From positions 1,550,001 through 1,614,000 of the forward strand of contig NC_019978.1 in assembly GCF_000328625.1 (NCBI RefSeq): a DNA stretch of 64,000 nucleotides. The letters run 5' to 3'. Both the position numbers and the translations under genes were made by a program. The notes below the pieces were generated by a model, which was not told the origin of the DNA, made no database searches, and was given only the letters and a program-made list of their open reading frames with translations. This document shows, one piece after another, positions 27,084-36,737 of this stretch (position 1 is its first letter; each line of letters starts with the position of its first letter). The stretch comes from Halobacteroides halobius DSM 5150. Lineage in GTDB: Bacteria > Bacillota > Halanaerobiia > Halobacteroidales > Halobacteroidaceae.

Positions 27084-27764
27084 ATAGCTGAAAGTATACT
27101 AATGGTACTCCAAAGAAATGTACAATCTTTAATTCGTGCTTTTATGACCGCTACAACTAATGATCAAGTGCGAAATTTATTTGGAAAGTACTTAAAAAAA
27201 GAATTAAATTGTATTCATAATACAGCAAAGTACTTCAAATTAAAAAACTGGGCTTCACAACCACCAAAGTACCCTCATAAACCTCCTACAACTAAAGAAG
27301 AGATAAACTCAGGAGAAGCATTTCACTTGTGGAGTCATCTTTGTGCCCGCTATGATCAAATAGAACTAACAAAACTTTATGAAAATTATACCCATGATCC
27401 TGATTTTAAATTTCTTTTAACAAATGGATTGCGCATGGTACTAGAAGACCAGCTTGCCAACCTAGAACAAGAAATGGATCACTTTGGTCTGCCCCTTCCA
27501 GAAAGACCTCCTAAAAGTATCAAAACAACTCAAAATGCAGAAGTTATATCAGATGAAATGATCTACCGGAATATAATGACAGGTCAACAAAATATGCTCC
27601 GCTTACACTCTAGTGGTCTAATACAAAGTATCACCAATGATCGAATCCGTAATATATATCTAGATTTAATAAAAGAAGAGATAGATATACTTAATAAATT
27701 TATAAAATATGGCAAGACTAAAGGATGGATTAGAACTGTTCCCAACTATAATAAAAATATTTAA
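27042..27764 (+). CDS. DUF3231 protein with transposon-derived N-terminus
   Basis: From the ATG at 27042 the first 14 codons come from the TnpB element's right end; host sequence starts after 27083 (reading IAESILMVLQRN). A TTG at 27012 would extend it by ten codons. DUF3231 proteins are usually tandem repeats of a four-helix unit of about 165 aa. Here one complete unit (GEAFHLWSHLCARYD to the end) follows only the second half of another (ending WASQPPKYPHKPP). The missing half is not found to the left of the element, so the gene is probably truncated. Function unknown; members often occur in spore formers. A strong terminator follows. Confidence 0.65.
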   Translation: MNKESAWACPAERQIAESILMVLQRNVQSLIRAFMTATTNDQVRNLFGKYLKKELNCIHNTAKYFKLKNWASQPPKYPHKPPTTKEEINSGEAFHLWSHLCARYDQIELTKLYENYTHDPDFKFLLTNGLRMVLEDQLANLEQEMDHFGLPLPERPPKSIKTTQNAEVISDEMIYRNIMTGQQNMLRLHSSGLIQSITNDRIRNIYLDLIKEEIDILNKFIKYGKTKGWIRTVPNYNKNI

Positions 27765-27794
27765 CAGAGCAACCTTTTAAAAGGTTGCTCTGTT
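27763..27794. terminator. Bidirectional terminator, perfect 32-bp palindrome
   Basis: AACAGAGCAACCTTTT followed by its exact complement, between the convergent DUF3231 and chemoreceptor genes; the A/T centre and flanks serve both directions. Confidence 0.85.
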
Positions 27795-27796
27795 AC

Positions 27797-29380
27797 TTAG
27801 ACTTCAAAGTGATTTACTAACATATTTAATTCTTGAGCCATATTACTCAAATCTTGACTAGAGCTTGATATTTGTTGCATAGCAGCAACTTGTTCTTCTG
27901 TTGCACTTGATATCTCTTGGCTACCTGCTAATAATTGATCACTATAATCAGCTACTTCTTGGACTTGATTATTGGCTAGTTCTATTTTATCAGCTATTTG
28001 AGCAAAGAACTGGCCTGTTTCTTGAACATCTTGTGCACCACTTTGAATCTGAGAGTTAGTCTCCGCAATAATTTCTACTGCTTGGTCTGTTTTAGAACCT
28101 AACTGATTAATAATTCCTTTTATATTACCAACTGAATCTTGAGTTTCTTCTGCTAATTCCCTAATCTCTTCAGCTACTACTGCAAAACCTTGGCCCGCTC
28201 CGCTTTGTGTACTTCCTACTCGCGCAGCCTCTATTGAAGCATTTAAGGCCAATAAATTTGTCTGTTCAGCCACTTCAGAAATAACTTTTATTATCTTCTC
28301 TATTTGGGCAGAAGATTCTTTTAGCTTCTCAATAACTTCAGTTGACTCTTGAGCAGTAGTCACAATTTGCTTCATTCTTTCTTCTGTTGTTTCCATCTGC
28401 TCTAACCCACTTTGAGCCAAATCATCAACTGCTACTGTTACTTCTGCTGTATTTTGAGCATTATCATTTACATTTTCAACCTTATTGGTAAAATCTTCTA
28501 TCGAAGCAGAAACTTCTTCTAACGAAGCAGTACTTTGTTGGCTAGATGCACTTAGTTGCTGACTAGTAGAGGAAGCCCTTTCGGCTGCCTGATTAATACT
28601 CTGTAACATTCCTTTTAAGCCACTAGCCATATTATTAACTGCTGTTTCTAAATCTCCTATTTCATCAGCTCGATTTAAATTGACTTGAACAGCAAAATTA
28701 CCATTAGCCATCTCTCGAGTTTTGGCTATAATGTTATCTAAAGGATTGAATAATATTCTATCTAAGAATTTAGATAGAATAAATTGAATAATAACTATCC
28801 CAACACCTAATATTATAACCACCCACATAATAATTCGCTTAACTACATCAGCAACTAAATCTTCTGAAGTTCCAACTCTCATCATCCCGATAATTTGGCC
28901 CTCACTATCTTTAAGAGGAGTATAAGCAACATAATAATTCTTTCCTAAAATAGTCATTTCACCATAAAAATTATTACCTTTATGTAAAACAATATTAGCA
29001 ACTTCATCTGAAGCCTTAGTCCCTACTAATCTAGTTCCATTTTTCTTCTTAATATTACTAGAAATATTAGTCCTATTTGAAAAAATGGTTACATTTCCAC
29101 CAGTTAACTGACTAATATAATTAACTAATTTAAAATTTCCATTTATTTTCCTCCCCCCTTTATATAAACCAGTATCATATTGATACCAAGCCCCTGAATA
29201 TTTCTCATTTAAAATCTGATAACTAACTCTAAGATCTCTTTTGACCCTATACTTTGATAATTGCTCTCCTACTACCTGATTAACAGTAATCAAACCTGCA
29301 ATTATTATAAATAGTAACGCAACTAGTACAAATAATTTAAATCTTGCTCTTAGTGATAAATTCTTGATTTTATCTATCAT
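27797..29380 (-). CDS. Methyl-accepting chemotaxis protein
   Basis: 527-aa transmembrane chemoreceptor. One membrane helix near residues 14-34, an extracellular Cache-type sensor (about 35-180, with [21 protein letters not shown] near its end), a second membrane helix (about 185-205), HAMP (205-260) and a long coiled-coil signalling domain. The tip reads [39 protein letters not shown] in two parts; most receptors have EAARAGE.GKGFAVV, so about four residues are inserted at the tip. It transmits ligand state to CheA/CheW. Ligand unknown. Monocistronic between two terminators. Confidence 0.94.
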   Translation of the reverse strand: MIDKIKNLSLRARFKLFVLVALLFIIIAGLITVNQVVGEQLSKYRVKRDLRVSYQILNEKYSGAWYQYDTGLYKGGRKINGNFKLVNYISQLTGGNVTIFSNRTNISSNIKKKNGTRLVGTKASDEVANIVLHKGNNFYGEMTILGKNYYVAYTPLKDSEGQIIGMMRVGTSEDLVADVVKRIIMWVVIILGVGIVIIQFILSKFLDRILFNPLDNIIAKTREMANGNFAVQVNLNRADEIGDLETAVNNMASGLKGMLQSINQAAERASSTSQQLSASSQQSTASLEEVSASIEDFTNKVENVNDNAQNTAEVTVAVDDLAQSGLEQMETTEERMKQIVTTAQESTEVIEKLKESSAQIEKIIKVISEVAEQTNLLALNASIEAARVGSTQSGAGQGFAVVAEEIRELAEETQDSVGNIKGIINQLGSKTDQAVEIIAETNSQIQSGAQDVQETGQFFAQIADKIELANNQVQEVADYSDQLLAGSQEISSATEEQVAAMQQISSSSQDLSNMAQELNMLVNHFEV

Positions 29381-29519
29381 TCTTCTTTTCCTCCTCTTAG
29401 ATTGTTACTAAACCATCCATTTATCTTTATTTCGATAAAAAATTATCAATCCCTTTAAATATTATTTCTACTTATTTACAATTTAGATAAAACTCTAAAA
29501 ACACCTGCAAAAAAATAAA

Positions 29520-29546
29520 TTTCCCCATCCTGTCAGGATGGGGAAA
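29520..29546 (-). terminator. Terminator after transketolase gene
   Basis: Arms TTTCCCCATCC and GGATGGGGAAA around a short loop; on the minus strand followed by TTTATTTTTTT. Strong rho-independent terminator. Confidence 0.88.
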
Positions 29547-29601
29547 TACAACTTAGCTCTTTAATTAGTCAGTAATCAACTTTAATTTAGCTGGATAGTA
29601 A

Positions 29602-31575
29602 TTAAAGTTGATTTAAAATGTCTTCTGTAATTTTTTGAGTTGTAAACCCTAATTGCTGGGCTACTTCTTGACCAGGGCCACTAGCCCCAAATTGATCTAC
29701 ACTAACTACTAAATCATCTAATTTTAATAGCTGATGCCAGCCATTACCTACACCAGCTTCAATTGCAACTCGTAGATTATCTTCATCACCTAATACTTCT
29801 TGAATATAACTTTGCTCTTGCTCTAAGAATTTATCTCTATTGGGAATAGAAACTATTCTAGATAATACATCTTCTGCAGTTAACATCTCTGCTACTTCTG
29901 TAGCTAAAGAAACTTCACTACCACTAGCTAGTAAAGTTACTTCAGCATTTCTCTCCTCTTTTACTACATATCCTCCTTGTGACATATTTACTACCTTATT
30001 ATCTTTATTCAAGTGCGGTAAATCTTGTCTAGTTAGGATCAGAGCAGTTGGACCATCAGTCCTCTCCATTGCTTGTAGCCAAGCTTCTTTTGTTTCTTCT
30101 TCATCAGCTGGCCTAATTACATCTAAGTTAGGAATTAAACGTAAAGATTCTATTTGTTCTACTGGCTGATGAGTTGGTCCGTCCTCTCCAATATAGACAG
30201 AATCATGGGTAAAGACATAAACAACTGGTTGATTCATTAAAGCAGACATTCTAACTGCTGGACGTAGATAATCAGAGAAGACTAAGAAAGTAGCTACAAA
30301 TGGTCTAAGTCCTTGGTGGAGAGAAATACCATTAGCGATTGCTCCCATAGCATGCTCTCTTACTCCAAATCGGAAATTACGGCCGTCATAGTTATCCTGT
30401 TGAATCTCATCATATTTATTAAGGTAAGTCTTATTTGATGGTGCTAGATCAGCTGAGCCTCCAACTAAATAAGGCACTTGATCAGCCATCTCTCGTAAAG
30501 TAGCACCTGATGCTTTTCTAGTAGCAATCGGTGTATCAATCTCTAACTTCTCAACTACATCTTGTAAATCAGTTGGTAACTCTAAATTATATCCGTTATC
30601 CCATTCTTCTTTTAATTCTGGGTTGGCCTTGGCCCAAGCAGCAAATTCTTCTTCCCAGGCAGCTCGTTCTGCTTGCAATTCTTCTTTTCGTTGATTAAGA
30701 AATTCTTTTACTTTATTTGAAATATAGAACTTTTCATCAGTTGGTAGTCCAAATTCTTCTTTTAATCCTTTAATCTCATCTTCTCCCAATGGAGATCCAT
30801 GAGCTGAACTAGTATCCTGCTTAGTAGGTGCTCCATAAGCAATATGTGTATTAGCCATAATTAACGTAGGTTTATCAATAACTTCTTTCCCTTCTGCAAT
30901 GGCTGCTCTTAAAGCATCAAGATCATGACCATCAACATCTTCAACTACATGCCAATCATAGGCTTTAAATCTATCGGCTACTGATTCAGTAAAGGTAATA
31001 TCTGTATTACCACCAATGGAAATATCATTATCATCATAAATAGCTACTAATTTATCTAACCCTAAATGCCCAGCTAATGAAGCAGCTTCGGCAACTATTC
31101 CCTCCATCATACAACCATCACCTAATAGAGTATATGTATGATGGTCTACTATTTGATGGTCAGTTGTATTATACTTTTCAGCTAACATTTTCTCTGTAAC
31201 TGCCATACCTACCGCATTAGAAAAACCTTGTCCTAGTGGTCCAGTAGTAGTATCAATTCCTGGAGTATGACCATATTCAGGGTGACCTGGAGTTTTTGAA
31301 TTTAATTGCCTGAAATTCTTTAAATCATCAAGTGATAAATTATAACCTGTTATATGTAATAAAGAATACAACAAAGCTGAGCCATGACCTGCTGATAAAA
31401 CAAACCGGTCGCGATTGGCCCATTCAGGTTGGGTTGGGTCATGACTCATTACTTCACTGTATAATAATGAACCTATATCGGCACACCCTACTGGTAATCC
31501 TGGATGGCCAGACCCAGCTTCTTCTACCATATCAGCAGATAATCCTCTTACTACATTAGATACTTCTTTTAACAC
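29602..31575 (-). CDS. tkt: Transketolase
   Basis: 657 aa from a GTG at 31575, preferred because GGGAG lies eight bases upstream; the ATG at 31590 overlaps that site's own region and lacks one. Transfers two-carbon units between ketose and aldose phosphates in the pentose phosphate pathway, using thiamine diphosphate. Visible motifs: SGHPGLPVGCAD, GPLGQGFSNAVGMA, the ThDP/metal motif GDGCMMEG...IYDDNDISI, and pyrimidine-domain VREHAMGAIANG and DGPTHQPVEQ. Follows the transaldolase gene, so the two non-oxidative pentose enzymes are probably co-transcribed. Confidence 0.96.
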   Translation of the reverse strand: MLKEVSNVVRGLSADMVEEAGSGHPGLPVGCADIGSLLYSEVMSHDPTQPEWANRDRFVLSAGHGSALLYSLLHITGYNLSLDDLKNFRQLNSKTPGHPEYGHTPGIDTTTGPLGQGFSNAVGMAVTEKMLAEKYNTTDHQIVDHHTYTLLGDGCMMEGIVAEAASLAGHLGLDKLVAIYDDNDISIGGNTDITFTESVADRFKAYDWHVVEDVDGHDLDALRAAIAEGKEVIDKPTLIMANTHIAYGAPTKQDTSSAHGSPLGEDEIKGLKEEFGLPTDEKFYISNKVKEFLNQRKEELQAERAAWEEEFAAWAKANPELKEEWDNGYNLELPTDLQDVVEKLEIDTPIATRKASGATLREMADQVPYLVGGSADLAPSNKTYLNKYDEIQQDNYDGRNFRFGVREHAMGAIANGISLHQGLRPFVATFLVFSDYLRPAVRMSALMNQPVVYVFTHDSVYIGEDGPTHQPVEQIESLRLIPNLDVIRPADEEETKEAWLQAMERTDGPTALILTRQDLPHLNKDNKVVNMSQGGYVVKEERNAEVTLLASGSEVSLATEVAEMLTAEDVLSRIVSIPNRDKFLEQEQSYIQEVLGDEDNLRVAIEAGVGNGWHQLLKLDDLVVSVDQFGASGPGQEVAQQLGFTTQKITEDILNQL

Positions 31576-31638
31576 TTTAATCACTCCCATTATAATATTA
31601 ATTTTTACTTACAATACTTTAAAAACCACATAATAAAG

Positions 31639-31663
31639 AAGACCCTCTAATATAGAGAGCCTT
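31639..31663 (-). terminator. Weak hairpin between transaldolase and transketolase genes
   Basis: AAGACCCTCTA pairs with TAGAGAGCCTT with two mismatches; only a modest T-rich tail follows on the minus strand. May be a partial terminator. Confidence 0.45.
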
Positions 31664-31674
31664 AAAAATTACTA

Positions 31675-32322
31675 TTATTCTTGAGCTTCTTTCCAATCAT
31701 CTAAAAATCTCTGAATTCCAATATCCGTTAGTGGATGTTGAGACATCTTCTTAATTACACTAGAAGGAATAGTAGCAATATCTGCTCCTACTAATGCTGC
31801 TTCTTTTACATGACGAGGACTTCTGATACTAGCCGTTATAATTTCACTATCTAAATTATAATTAGTTAAAATCTGATTAATTTCTTCAATTAATTTCATT
31901 CCATCATGTGCTCTATCATCTAACCTTCCTACAAATGGACTAATAAAGCTCGCTCCAGCCTTTGCTGCTAATAAGGCTTGATTGGCTGAAAAAACTAAAG
32001 TAACATTAGTTTTTATACCTTCATTTTCTAAAGTATTAACTGCCTTTAATCCTTCTTCTGTCATTGGAATCTTAACTGCTACGTTAGAAGCTAGCTCTGC
32101 TAATTCTCTTGCTTCTTCAATCATCCCTTCAGTATCTGTACTAATTACCTCAGCACTTACTGGACCATCTACTAGTTCACAAATTTCTTTGATTCGTGTA
32201 TGGAAATCTACATCTCCTTCTTTAGCTACTAAACTAGGATTAGTTGTCACTCCATCAATTACACCTAAACTATTTGCCTCTTTGATTTGGTCTAAATTAG
32301 CAGTATCAAGAAAAAATTTCAT
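31675..32322 (-). CDS. tal: Transaldolase (short MipB/TalC family)
   Basis: 215 aa, the single-domain transaldolase/fructose-6-phosphate aldolase family. [16 protein letters not shown] at the N-terminus and the Schiff-base Lys in [15 protein letters not shown] are diagnostic; [20 protein letters not shown] and SPFVGRLDD follow. The three-carbon transfer works with transketolase encoded just downstream. GGAG precedes the ATG. A fructose-6-phosphate aldolase activity is possible, but transaldolase fits the neighbourhood. Confidence 0.93.
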   Translation of the reverse strand: MKFFLDTANLDQIKEANSLGVIDGVTTNPSLVAKEGDVDFHTRIKEICELVDGPVSAEVISTDTEGMIEEARELAELASNVAVKIPMTEEGLKAVNTLENEGIKTNVTLVFSANQALLAAKAGASFISPFVGRLDDRAHDGMKLIEEINQILTNYNLDSEIITASIRSPRHVKEAALVGADIATIPSSVIKKMSQHPLTDIGIQRFLDDWKEAQE

Positions 32323-32400
32323 TTTATCACTCCTTTAAAATTAATAAAATAACATTTAACCAAAACAAATCTTTGTCTCTTACAATTTAGTTAAGTAGAA

Positions 32401-32435
32401 TCAATACAAACCAGCTAACAACTGGCTTGTATTGA
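32401..32435 (-). terminator. Terminator after nucleoside transporter gene
   Basis: TCAATACAAACCAG pairs with CTGGCTTGTATTGA (one mismatch), 13 bases after the nupC-type stop. Confidence 0.65.
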
Positions 32436-32447
32436 AAATTATCATTA

Positions 32448-33638
32448 TTACATTAAAAGACCAGCAATTGTAGCAGTCATATATGTCGCTAATGATCCAC
32501 CAATTAAAGCTCTAACACCTAAAGCAGCAATCTCTCCTCTACGTTCAGGAGCTAAACTACCGATTCCGCCAACCTGAATTGCAATAGATGAGAAATTAGA
32601 AAATCCACATAAAGCAAAAGTAGCAATCATTTCTGATTTAGCAGATAAAGCTCCTTCTTTAATCATTTGAGATAATTGAGAATAAGCTACAAATTCATTT
32701 ATAGCCATCTTTTGACCTAATAAACTTCCTACTTCTTGAATTTCAGCTACTGGAACTCCCATTAAGAAAGATAATGGTGCAAAAATATATCCCAAGATCT
32801 GTTCTAAACTAGTACCTAAAAAACTTAATGGATAGTTAATTAAAGCAATTAATGAAACAAACGCAAGTAACATAGCTGCTACATTTAAAGCTAACTGTAA
32901 TCCCTCACTTGCCCCTTCAGCAGCTGCATCAATTATATTAGCATTATCAATCTCTAAATCAATTTCCATATCACCTGATGTAGCTGACTCTTTGGTCTCC
33001 GGCACAATAATTTTAGCCATTACTAAAGCTGCAGGAGCAGACATAATACTAGCTGCTAGTAAATATCCAGCATCAATTCCCATACCAATATAACCAGCCA
33101 TTACTCCTCCTGCTACAGTAGCCATACCACCAGTCATTAAAGCCATTATTTCAGATCGGGTCATATCTGGCACATATCTTTTTACAACTAGTGGGGCTTC
33201 TGTTTGCCCAACAAATACATTAGCCGCAGCAGATAGAGATTCAGCTCCACTTAAATCCATCGTTTTCTTCATTACCTTAGCCATATACTTTACTACTTTT
33301 TGTACAACACCTAGATAATATAAAACGGACATTAAAGAAGAAAAGAAAATAATTGTAGGAATTACAGATAAAGCAAAACTAAAACCTGTATCCATTAATG
33401 AACCAAACAAGAAATTAGCACCATCAGTTGAAAATCCTAAAATTTTCGCTACAAAATCACTTAACTTCTCAAAAAGTCTTTTTCCCAAAGGCCATTTTAG
33501 AATAATAAAAGCAAAGGTTAACTGTAGTAATATTCCTCCAATAACTGGGTGATAATCAATTTCTTTGCGATTTTCTGAAACAGCATATGCAATTCCTAGT
33601 AGAACGAACATTCCGATAATTCCGATAAATTTAGACAT
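32448..33638 (-). CDS. nupC: Concentrative nucleoside transporter (CNT/NupC family)
   Basis: 396-aa membrane protein with about nine hydrophobic segments. CNT hallmarks are the NVFVGQTEAPLVVKRYVPDMT stretch and a C-terminal FALCGFSNFSSIAIQVGG. It imports nucleosides with Na+ or H+; Na+ is likely in a salt-loving cell (inference). It sits beside a deoxynucleoside catabolic operon that would degrade the cargo. The 184 bases upstream contain an A/T-rich region with inverted TATTAGATAT repeats but no promoter I trust. Confidence 0.92.
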   Translation of the reverse strand: MSKFIGIIGMFVLLGIAYAVSENRKEIDYHPVIGGILLQLTFAFIILKWPLGKRLFEKLSDFVAKILGFSTDGANFLFGSLMDTGFSFALSVIPTIIFFSSLMSVLYYLGVVQKVVKYMAKVMKKTMDLSGAESLSAAANVFVGQTEAPLVVKRYVPDMTRSEIMALMTGGMATVAGGVMAGYIGMGIDAGYLLAASIMSAPAALVMAKIIVPETKESATSGDMEIDLEIDNANIIDAAAEGASEGLQLALNVAAMLLAFVSLIALINYPLSFLGTSLEQILGYIFAPLSFLMGVPVAEIQEVGSLLGQKMAINEFVAYSQLSQMIKEGALSAKSEMIATFALCGFSNFSSIAIQVGGIGSLAPERRGEIAALGVRALIGGSLATYMTATIAGLLM

Positions 33639-33822
33639 ATTAATAGCCTCCTATTATAGTTTATTTTTTAGAGGCTTATTAATAGTTATTGATTATTAGA
33701 TATCCTCTTATTAATCATTAAATATTTTATTGAAGTTTATACAATTTGTTATATTGTGACAATAACTATTATCTTATAGAATATCTAATAGAAATAAAAA
33801 GTTTATCAAGCCAAAAAATTAT

Positions 33823-34494
33823 TTAATAATCACTTATAGCTTCTTGTCCTCTTATAATCTTCACTCCTGAACTAGCACCAATTCTAGTTGCTCCAGCCTC
33901 AATCATCTTCTCAACTGCTTCTTTATTTCTAATTCCACCAGAAGCTTTTACTCTCATATCTTGACCTACTACTTCTCGCATTAATCTAACATCACTTGCA
34001 GTAGCTCCTCCGGTACCAAAACCAGTTGAAGTCTTTACAAAGTCGGCTCCTGCCTCCTTAGCAGTTTGACAAGCTTTTTTCTTTTCATCCTCTGTTAAAT
34101 AACAAGTTTCAATAATAACTTTAATTATAGCCTGCCCCGCTGCTTTAACTACTGCTTTAATATCTTCTTTAACTAGATCCCAAGCACCAGATTTCAATGC
34201 TCCTAGATTAATTACCATATCAACTTCTTGAGCACCATTTTCAACTGCCTGTTTAGCTTCATAAGCTTTTACTTCTGAAAGGGTATTTCCTAAAGGAAAT
34301 CCAATTACTGTACAGACTTTAACAGAACTTCCCTTTAACTCTTCTGCAGCTAGTACTACATAATTAGGATTAATACACACAGAAGCAAATTGATACTTAA
34401 TTGCTTCTTGACATTTTTCCTTAATATCCTCTACTGTAGCATCAGCACTTAAGATCGTATGATCAATAGTTCCTGCTATCTCTTTAGCTTCCAT
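33823..34494 (-). CDS. deoC: Deoxyribose-phosphate aldolase
   Basis: 223-aa TIM-barrel class I aldolase that splits 2-deoxyribose 5-phosphate to acetaldehyde and glyceraldehyde 3-phosphate. Schiff-base Lys in [14 protein letters not shown] and a second key Lys in [10 protein letters not shown] are present, with [11 protein letters not shown] at the N-terminus. Last gene of the pdp-cdd-xapX-deoC unit. Confidence 0.96.
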   Translation of the reverse strand: MEAKEIAGTIDHTILSADATVEDIKEKCQEAIKYQFASVCINPNYVVLAAEELKGSSVKVCTVIGFPLGNTLSEVKAYEAKQAVENGAQEVDMVINLGALKSGAWDLVKEDIKAVVKAAGQAIIKVIIETCYLTEDEKKKACQTAKEAGADFVKTSTGFGTGGATASDVRLMREVVGQDMRVKASGGIRNKEAVEKMIEAGATRIGASSGVKIIRGQEAISDY

Positions 34495-34509
34495 AACTTC
34501 ACCTCTACT

Positions 34510-34665
34510 TTAAAATATAGTCTGAGCTAATACAAAACCTAAATAAATACCTACAACTCCCATAACAGCTCCTAATGTTGGTGGTGCGGGAACAGGTAAC
34601 TTTAAAAGTGAAAATAAAAACCCTACTGACATTCCTGATATAGTTGAAACTAGAATGTTTTTCAT
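34510..34665 (-). CDS. Small XapX-domain (DUF1427) membrane protein
   Basis: A 51-aa protein with a strong AAGGAGGTAAGAGAT leader before its ATG. It has two hydrophobic segments around the family core LLKLPVPAPPTLGAVMGVVG, with the typical P-x-PAPP turn. XapX domains occur next to nucleoside genes, first named beside xanthosine utilisation in enterobacteria, though their job is not known. It lies between cdd and deoC in the same direction, so a role in nucleoside uptake or handling is inferred. Confidence 0.82.
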   Translation of the reverse strand: MKNILVSTISGMSVGFLFSLLKLPVPAPPTLGAVMGVVGIYLGFVLAQTIF

Positions 34666-34718
34666 ATCTCTTACCTCCTTAATTACTTCATATAAAAATA
34701 AATTATAATTTATTTAGA

Positions 34719-35111
34719 TTACTTATCCATATCTTTCCCAGCGAAAGCACCCCATAATATATCTTTTAAGTCTTTAGTTATTGCATCGCCTTCTAAATTA
34801 GCCATAATCACCTTAATACCCGGGCCAAACTCACTAATCACCTGCCGGCAAGCACCACAAGGCGAAACTGGATCATCTGTATCAGCCACAACAGCAAGTG
34901 CCTTAAAATCCTTTTTACCTTCTGAAATAGCTTTGAAGATAGCTGTTCTTTCAGCACAATTAGTCAAACCATAAGAAGAGTTCTCTACATTACAACCAGT
35001 ATAGATTTCATCATCTACTGTTAATAAAGCAGCTCCCACTTTAAAATTAGAATAAGGTGTATAAGCATTCTCTCGTGCCCTAATAGCTTCTTCTATTAAC
35101 TGCTCTTTCAT
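34719..35111 (-). CDS. cdd: Cytidine deaminase
   Basis: 130 aa, the tetrameric zinc enzyme converting cytidine and deoxycytidine to uridine and deoxyuridine. Catalytic and zinc motifs CNVENSSYGLTNCAERTAIF (Cys and Glu) and PCGACRQVI are intact. Located 30 bases after pdp; its product feeds the pyrimidine phosphorylase. Confidence 0.96.
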   Translation of the reverse strand: MKEQLIEEAIRARENAYTPYSNFKVGAALLTVDDEIYTGCNVENSSYGLTNCAERTAIFKAISEGKKDFKALAVVADTDDPVSPCGACRQVISEFGPGIKVIMANLEGDAITKDLKDILWGAFAGKDMDK

Positions 35112-35141
35112 GTTATCTCTCCTTTCAGAAAATTAACCTTT

Positions 35142-36446
35142 TTATTTTATCACTTCATAGACCAATGGTGCTACTTCAGGTTTTTCACTACTAATTTGAT
35201 AAGCTGATAGCAATTTTTCTTTAGCTTCTTTTAATTGTTGGTCATCATTAAAGTATAAAGTAGCAATCTTTTCTCCCTTAGCTACTTCATCTCCTACTTT
35301 TTTAGCTAGCTTAACTCCTACTGCTAAATCAATAGTTGACTCTTTAGTCTCTCGACCAGCTCCTAACATCATAGCACTAATCCCTACTTCTTCAGCCTTA
35401 ATCCGTTGGATATAACCATCAGTTGAAGCCTTAACCTCTAATTTATTTTTAGCTTGTGGTAATAAATCCAAATCTTCTATTGCTCCAACACTACCGCCTT
35501 GATTGCTAATCATTTCTTTAAACTTCTCTAGAGCAGAACCATCATCAATTGCTTCTTCTAATTGTGCTCTAGCTTCTTTTTCATCCTTAGCAACTTCTCC
35601 TAATACCAGCATTTGACTACCTAAAGTCAAACATAATTCCGTTAAATCAGTTGGCCCATCCCCTTGTAAAGTCTTAATTGCTTCTTTTACTTCTAAAGCA
35701 TTACCTACTGCAAAACCTAATGGCTGATCCATATCTGAGATAACAGCAACTGTATTACGACCTACATTATTACCTATCTTAACCATAGTCTGGGCTAATT
35801 CTTTAGCACCTTCATACTCTTTCATAAATGCACCACTACCAACTTTAACATCTAAAGTAATTGCGTCTGCACCAGATGCAATTTTTTTACTCATAATACT
35901 ACTAGCAATTAAAGGAATTGAATCCACAGTAGCAGTTACATCCCGTAAAGCATATAATTTTTTATCAGCTGGGGCCAAATCACCTGTTTGACCTGCTACA
36001 GCTATATGTTGCTCATTAACACTATCAATAAATTCTTTCTGGGTTAAGGAAACATCAAAATCAGGAATAGACTCTAATTTATCAATTGTTCCACCTGTAT
36101 GTCCTAAACCACGTCCGGACATCTTAGCCACTGGAGCTTTACAAGCGGCAACTAATGGAGCTAAAACTAAAGTAGTTGTATCACCTACTCCTCCAGTACT
36201 GTGTTTATCCACCTTAATACCTTTGATTTTACTTAAGTCAATAGTATCACCAGATTGAGCCATTATTTCTGTTAAACTAGCAGTTTCTTCTTCATCTAAT
36301 CCCTGAAAGAAAACAGCCATAGCCCAAGCTGATAATTGATAATCAGGAATTTCACCTTTAGTATAACCCTCAATTAAGAAATCCAACTCTTTTTCTGTTA
36401 ATTTCTTACCTTCCCTTTTTTTCTTAATAATATCGTAAGGTCTCAT
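35142..36446 (-). CDS. pdp: Pyrimidine-nucleoside (thymidine) phosphorylase
   Basis: 434 aa. Phosphorolyses uridine, deoxyuridine and thymidine to the base and (deoxy)ribose 1-phosphate. [18 protein letters not shown] is the phosphate-binding loop, followed by [18 protein letters not shown], characteristic of the family; the C-terminal domain is lipoyl-like. First gene of the nucleoside operon, behind a good promoter and a dyad operator (36551-36609). Confidence 0.96.
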   Translation of the reverse strand: MRPYDIIKKKREGKKLTEKELDFLIEGYTKGEIPDYQLSAWAMAVFFQGLDEEETASLTEIMAQSGDTIDLSKIKGIKVDKHSTGGVGDTTTLVLAPLVAACKAPVAKMSGRGLGHTGGTIDKLESIPDFDVSLTQKEFIDSVNEQHIAVAGQTGDLAPADKKLYALRDVTATVDSIPLIASSIMSKKIASGADAITLDVKVGSGAFMKEYEGAKELAQTMVKIGNNVGRNTVAVISDMDQPLGFAVGNALEVKEAIKTLQGDGPTDLTELCLTLGSQMLVLGEVAKDEKEARAQLEEAIDDGSALEKFKEMISNQGGSVGAIEDLDLLPQAKNKLEVKASTDGYIQRIKAEEVGISAMMLGAGRETKESTIDLAVGVKLAKKVGDEVAKGEKIATLYFNDDQQLKEAKEKLLSAYQISSEKPEVAPLVYEVIK

Positions 36447-36550
36447 AATTTCTTAAACCTCCTTGTGGGTTTTAACTTTATATATATGTTATAACCTTAT
36501 AATAATTAAGTTAATTTAAACTTAATTCACTTATATTAAATAATAAACAC

Positions 36551-36575
36551 TTGTAAGTCGTCTAACGTCTTACAA
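36551..36575. promoter_or_regulatory. Dyad operator upstream of pdp operon
   Basis: Symmetric 25-bp dyad: TTGTAAG-T-CGT-CTA-ACG-T-CTTACAA. It starts at the predicted transcription start and reaches about +24, so binding there would block initiation. A DeoR/GntR-type nucleoside repressor is a guess; none is encoded in the window. Confidence 0.65.
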
Positions 36576-36580
36576 TAGTA

Positions 36581-36609
36581 ATTCTAATATATTCAACTGG
36601 CTTTGTCAA
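36581..36609 (-). promoter_or_regulatory. Sigma-A promoter of pdp operon
   Basis: Minus-strand TTGACA (36609-36604), 17-base spacer, TAGAAT (36586-36581). Next to the dyad operator. Confidence 0.7.
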
Positions 36610-36708
36610 GAAAAGTATTTTATAAATTTAAGTAGTCTGTATCATTTATAATTTATACATTTTCACTTTAAACTATTCTCTTTAAATATACCTATTAGCA
36701 ATAAAAAA

Positions 36709-36728
36709 AGAGGGGCAACCTCCCCTCT
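36709..36728 (-). terminator. Terminator after RND pump operon
   Basis: AGAGGGG/CCCCTCT stem followed on the minus strand by TTTTTTTATT, ten bases past the stop of the RND gene. Confidence 0.85.
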
Positions 36729-36737
36729 CTTTACTAA

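Noticed and set aside
29420-29470. Possible sigma-28 promoter before the chemoreceptor gene
   Set aside because: A TAAA followed by an ATCGAAAT-like -10 was seen, but spacing and the CCGATA core do not match.
33639-33822. TTGTGACAA palindrome as a redox or CRP-type site upstream of nupC
   Set aside because: Short, in strongly A/T-rich sequence, with no matching partner site; the flanking TATTAGATAT repeats do not form a stable terminator.
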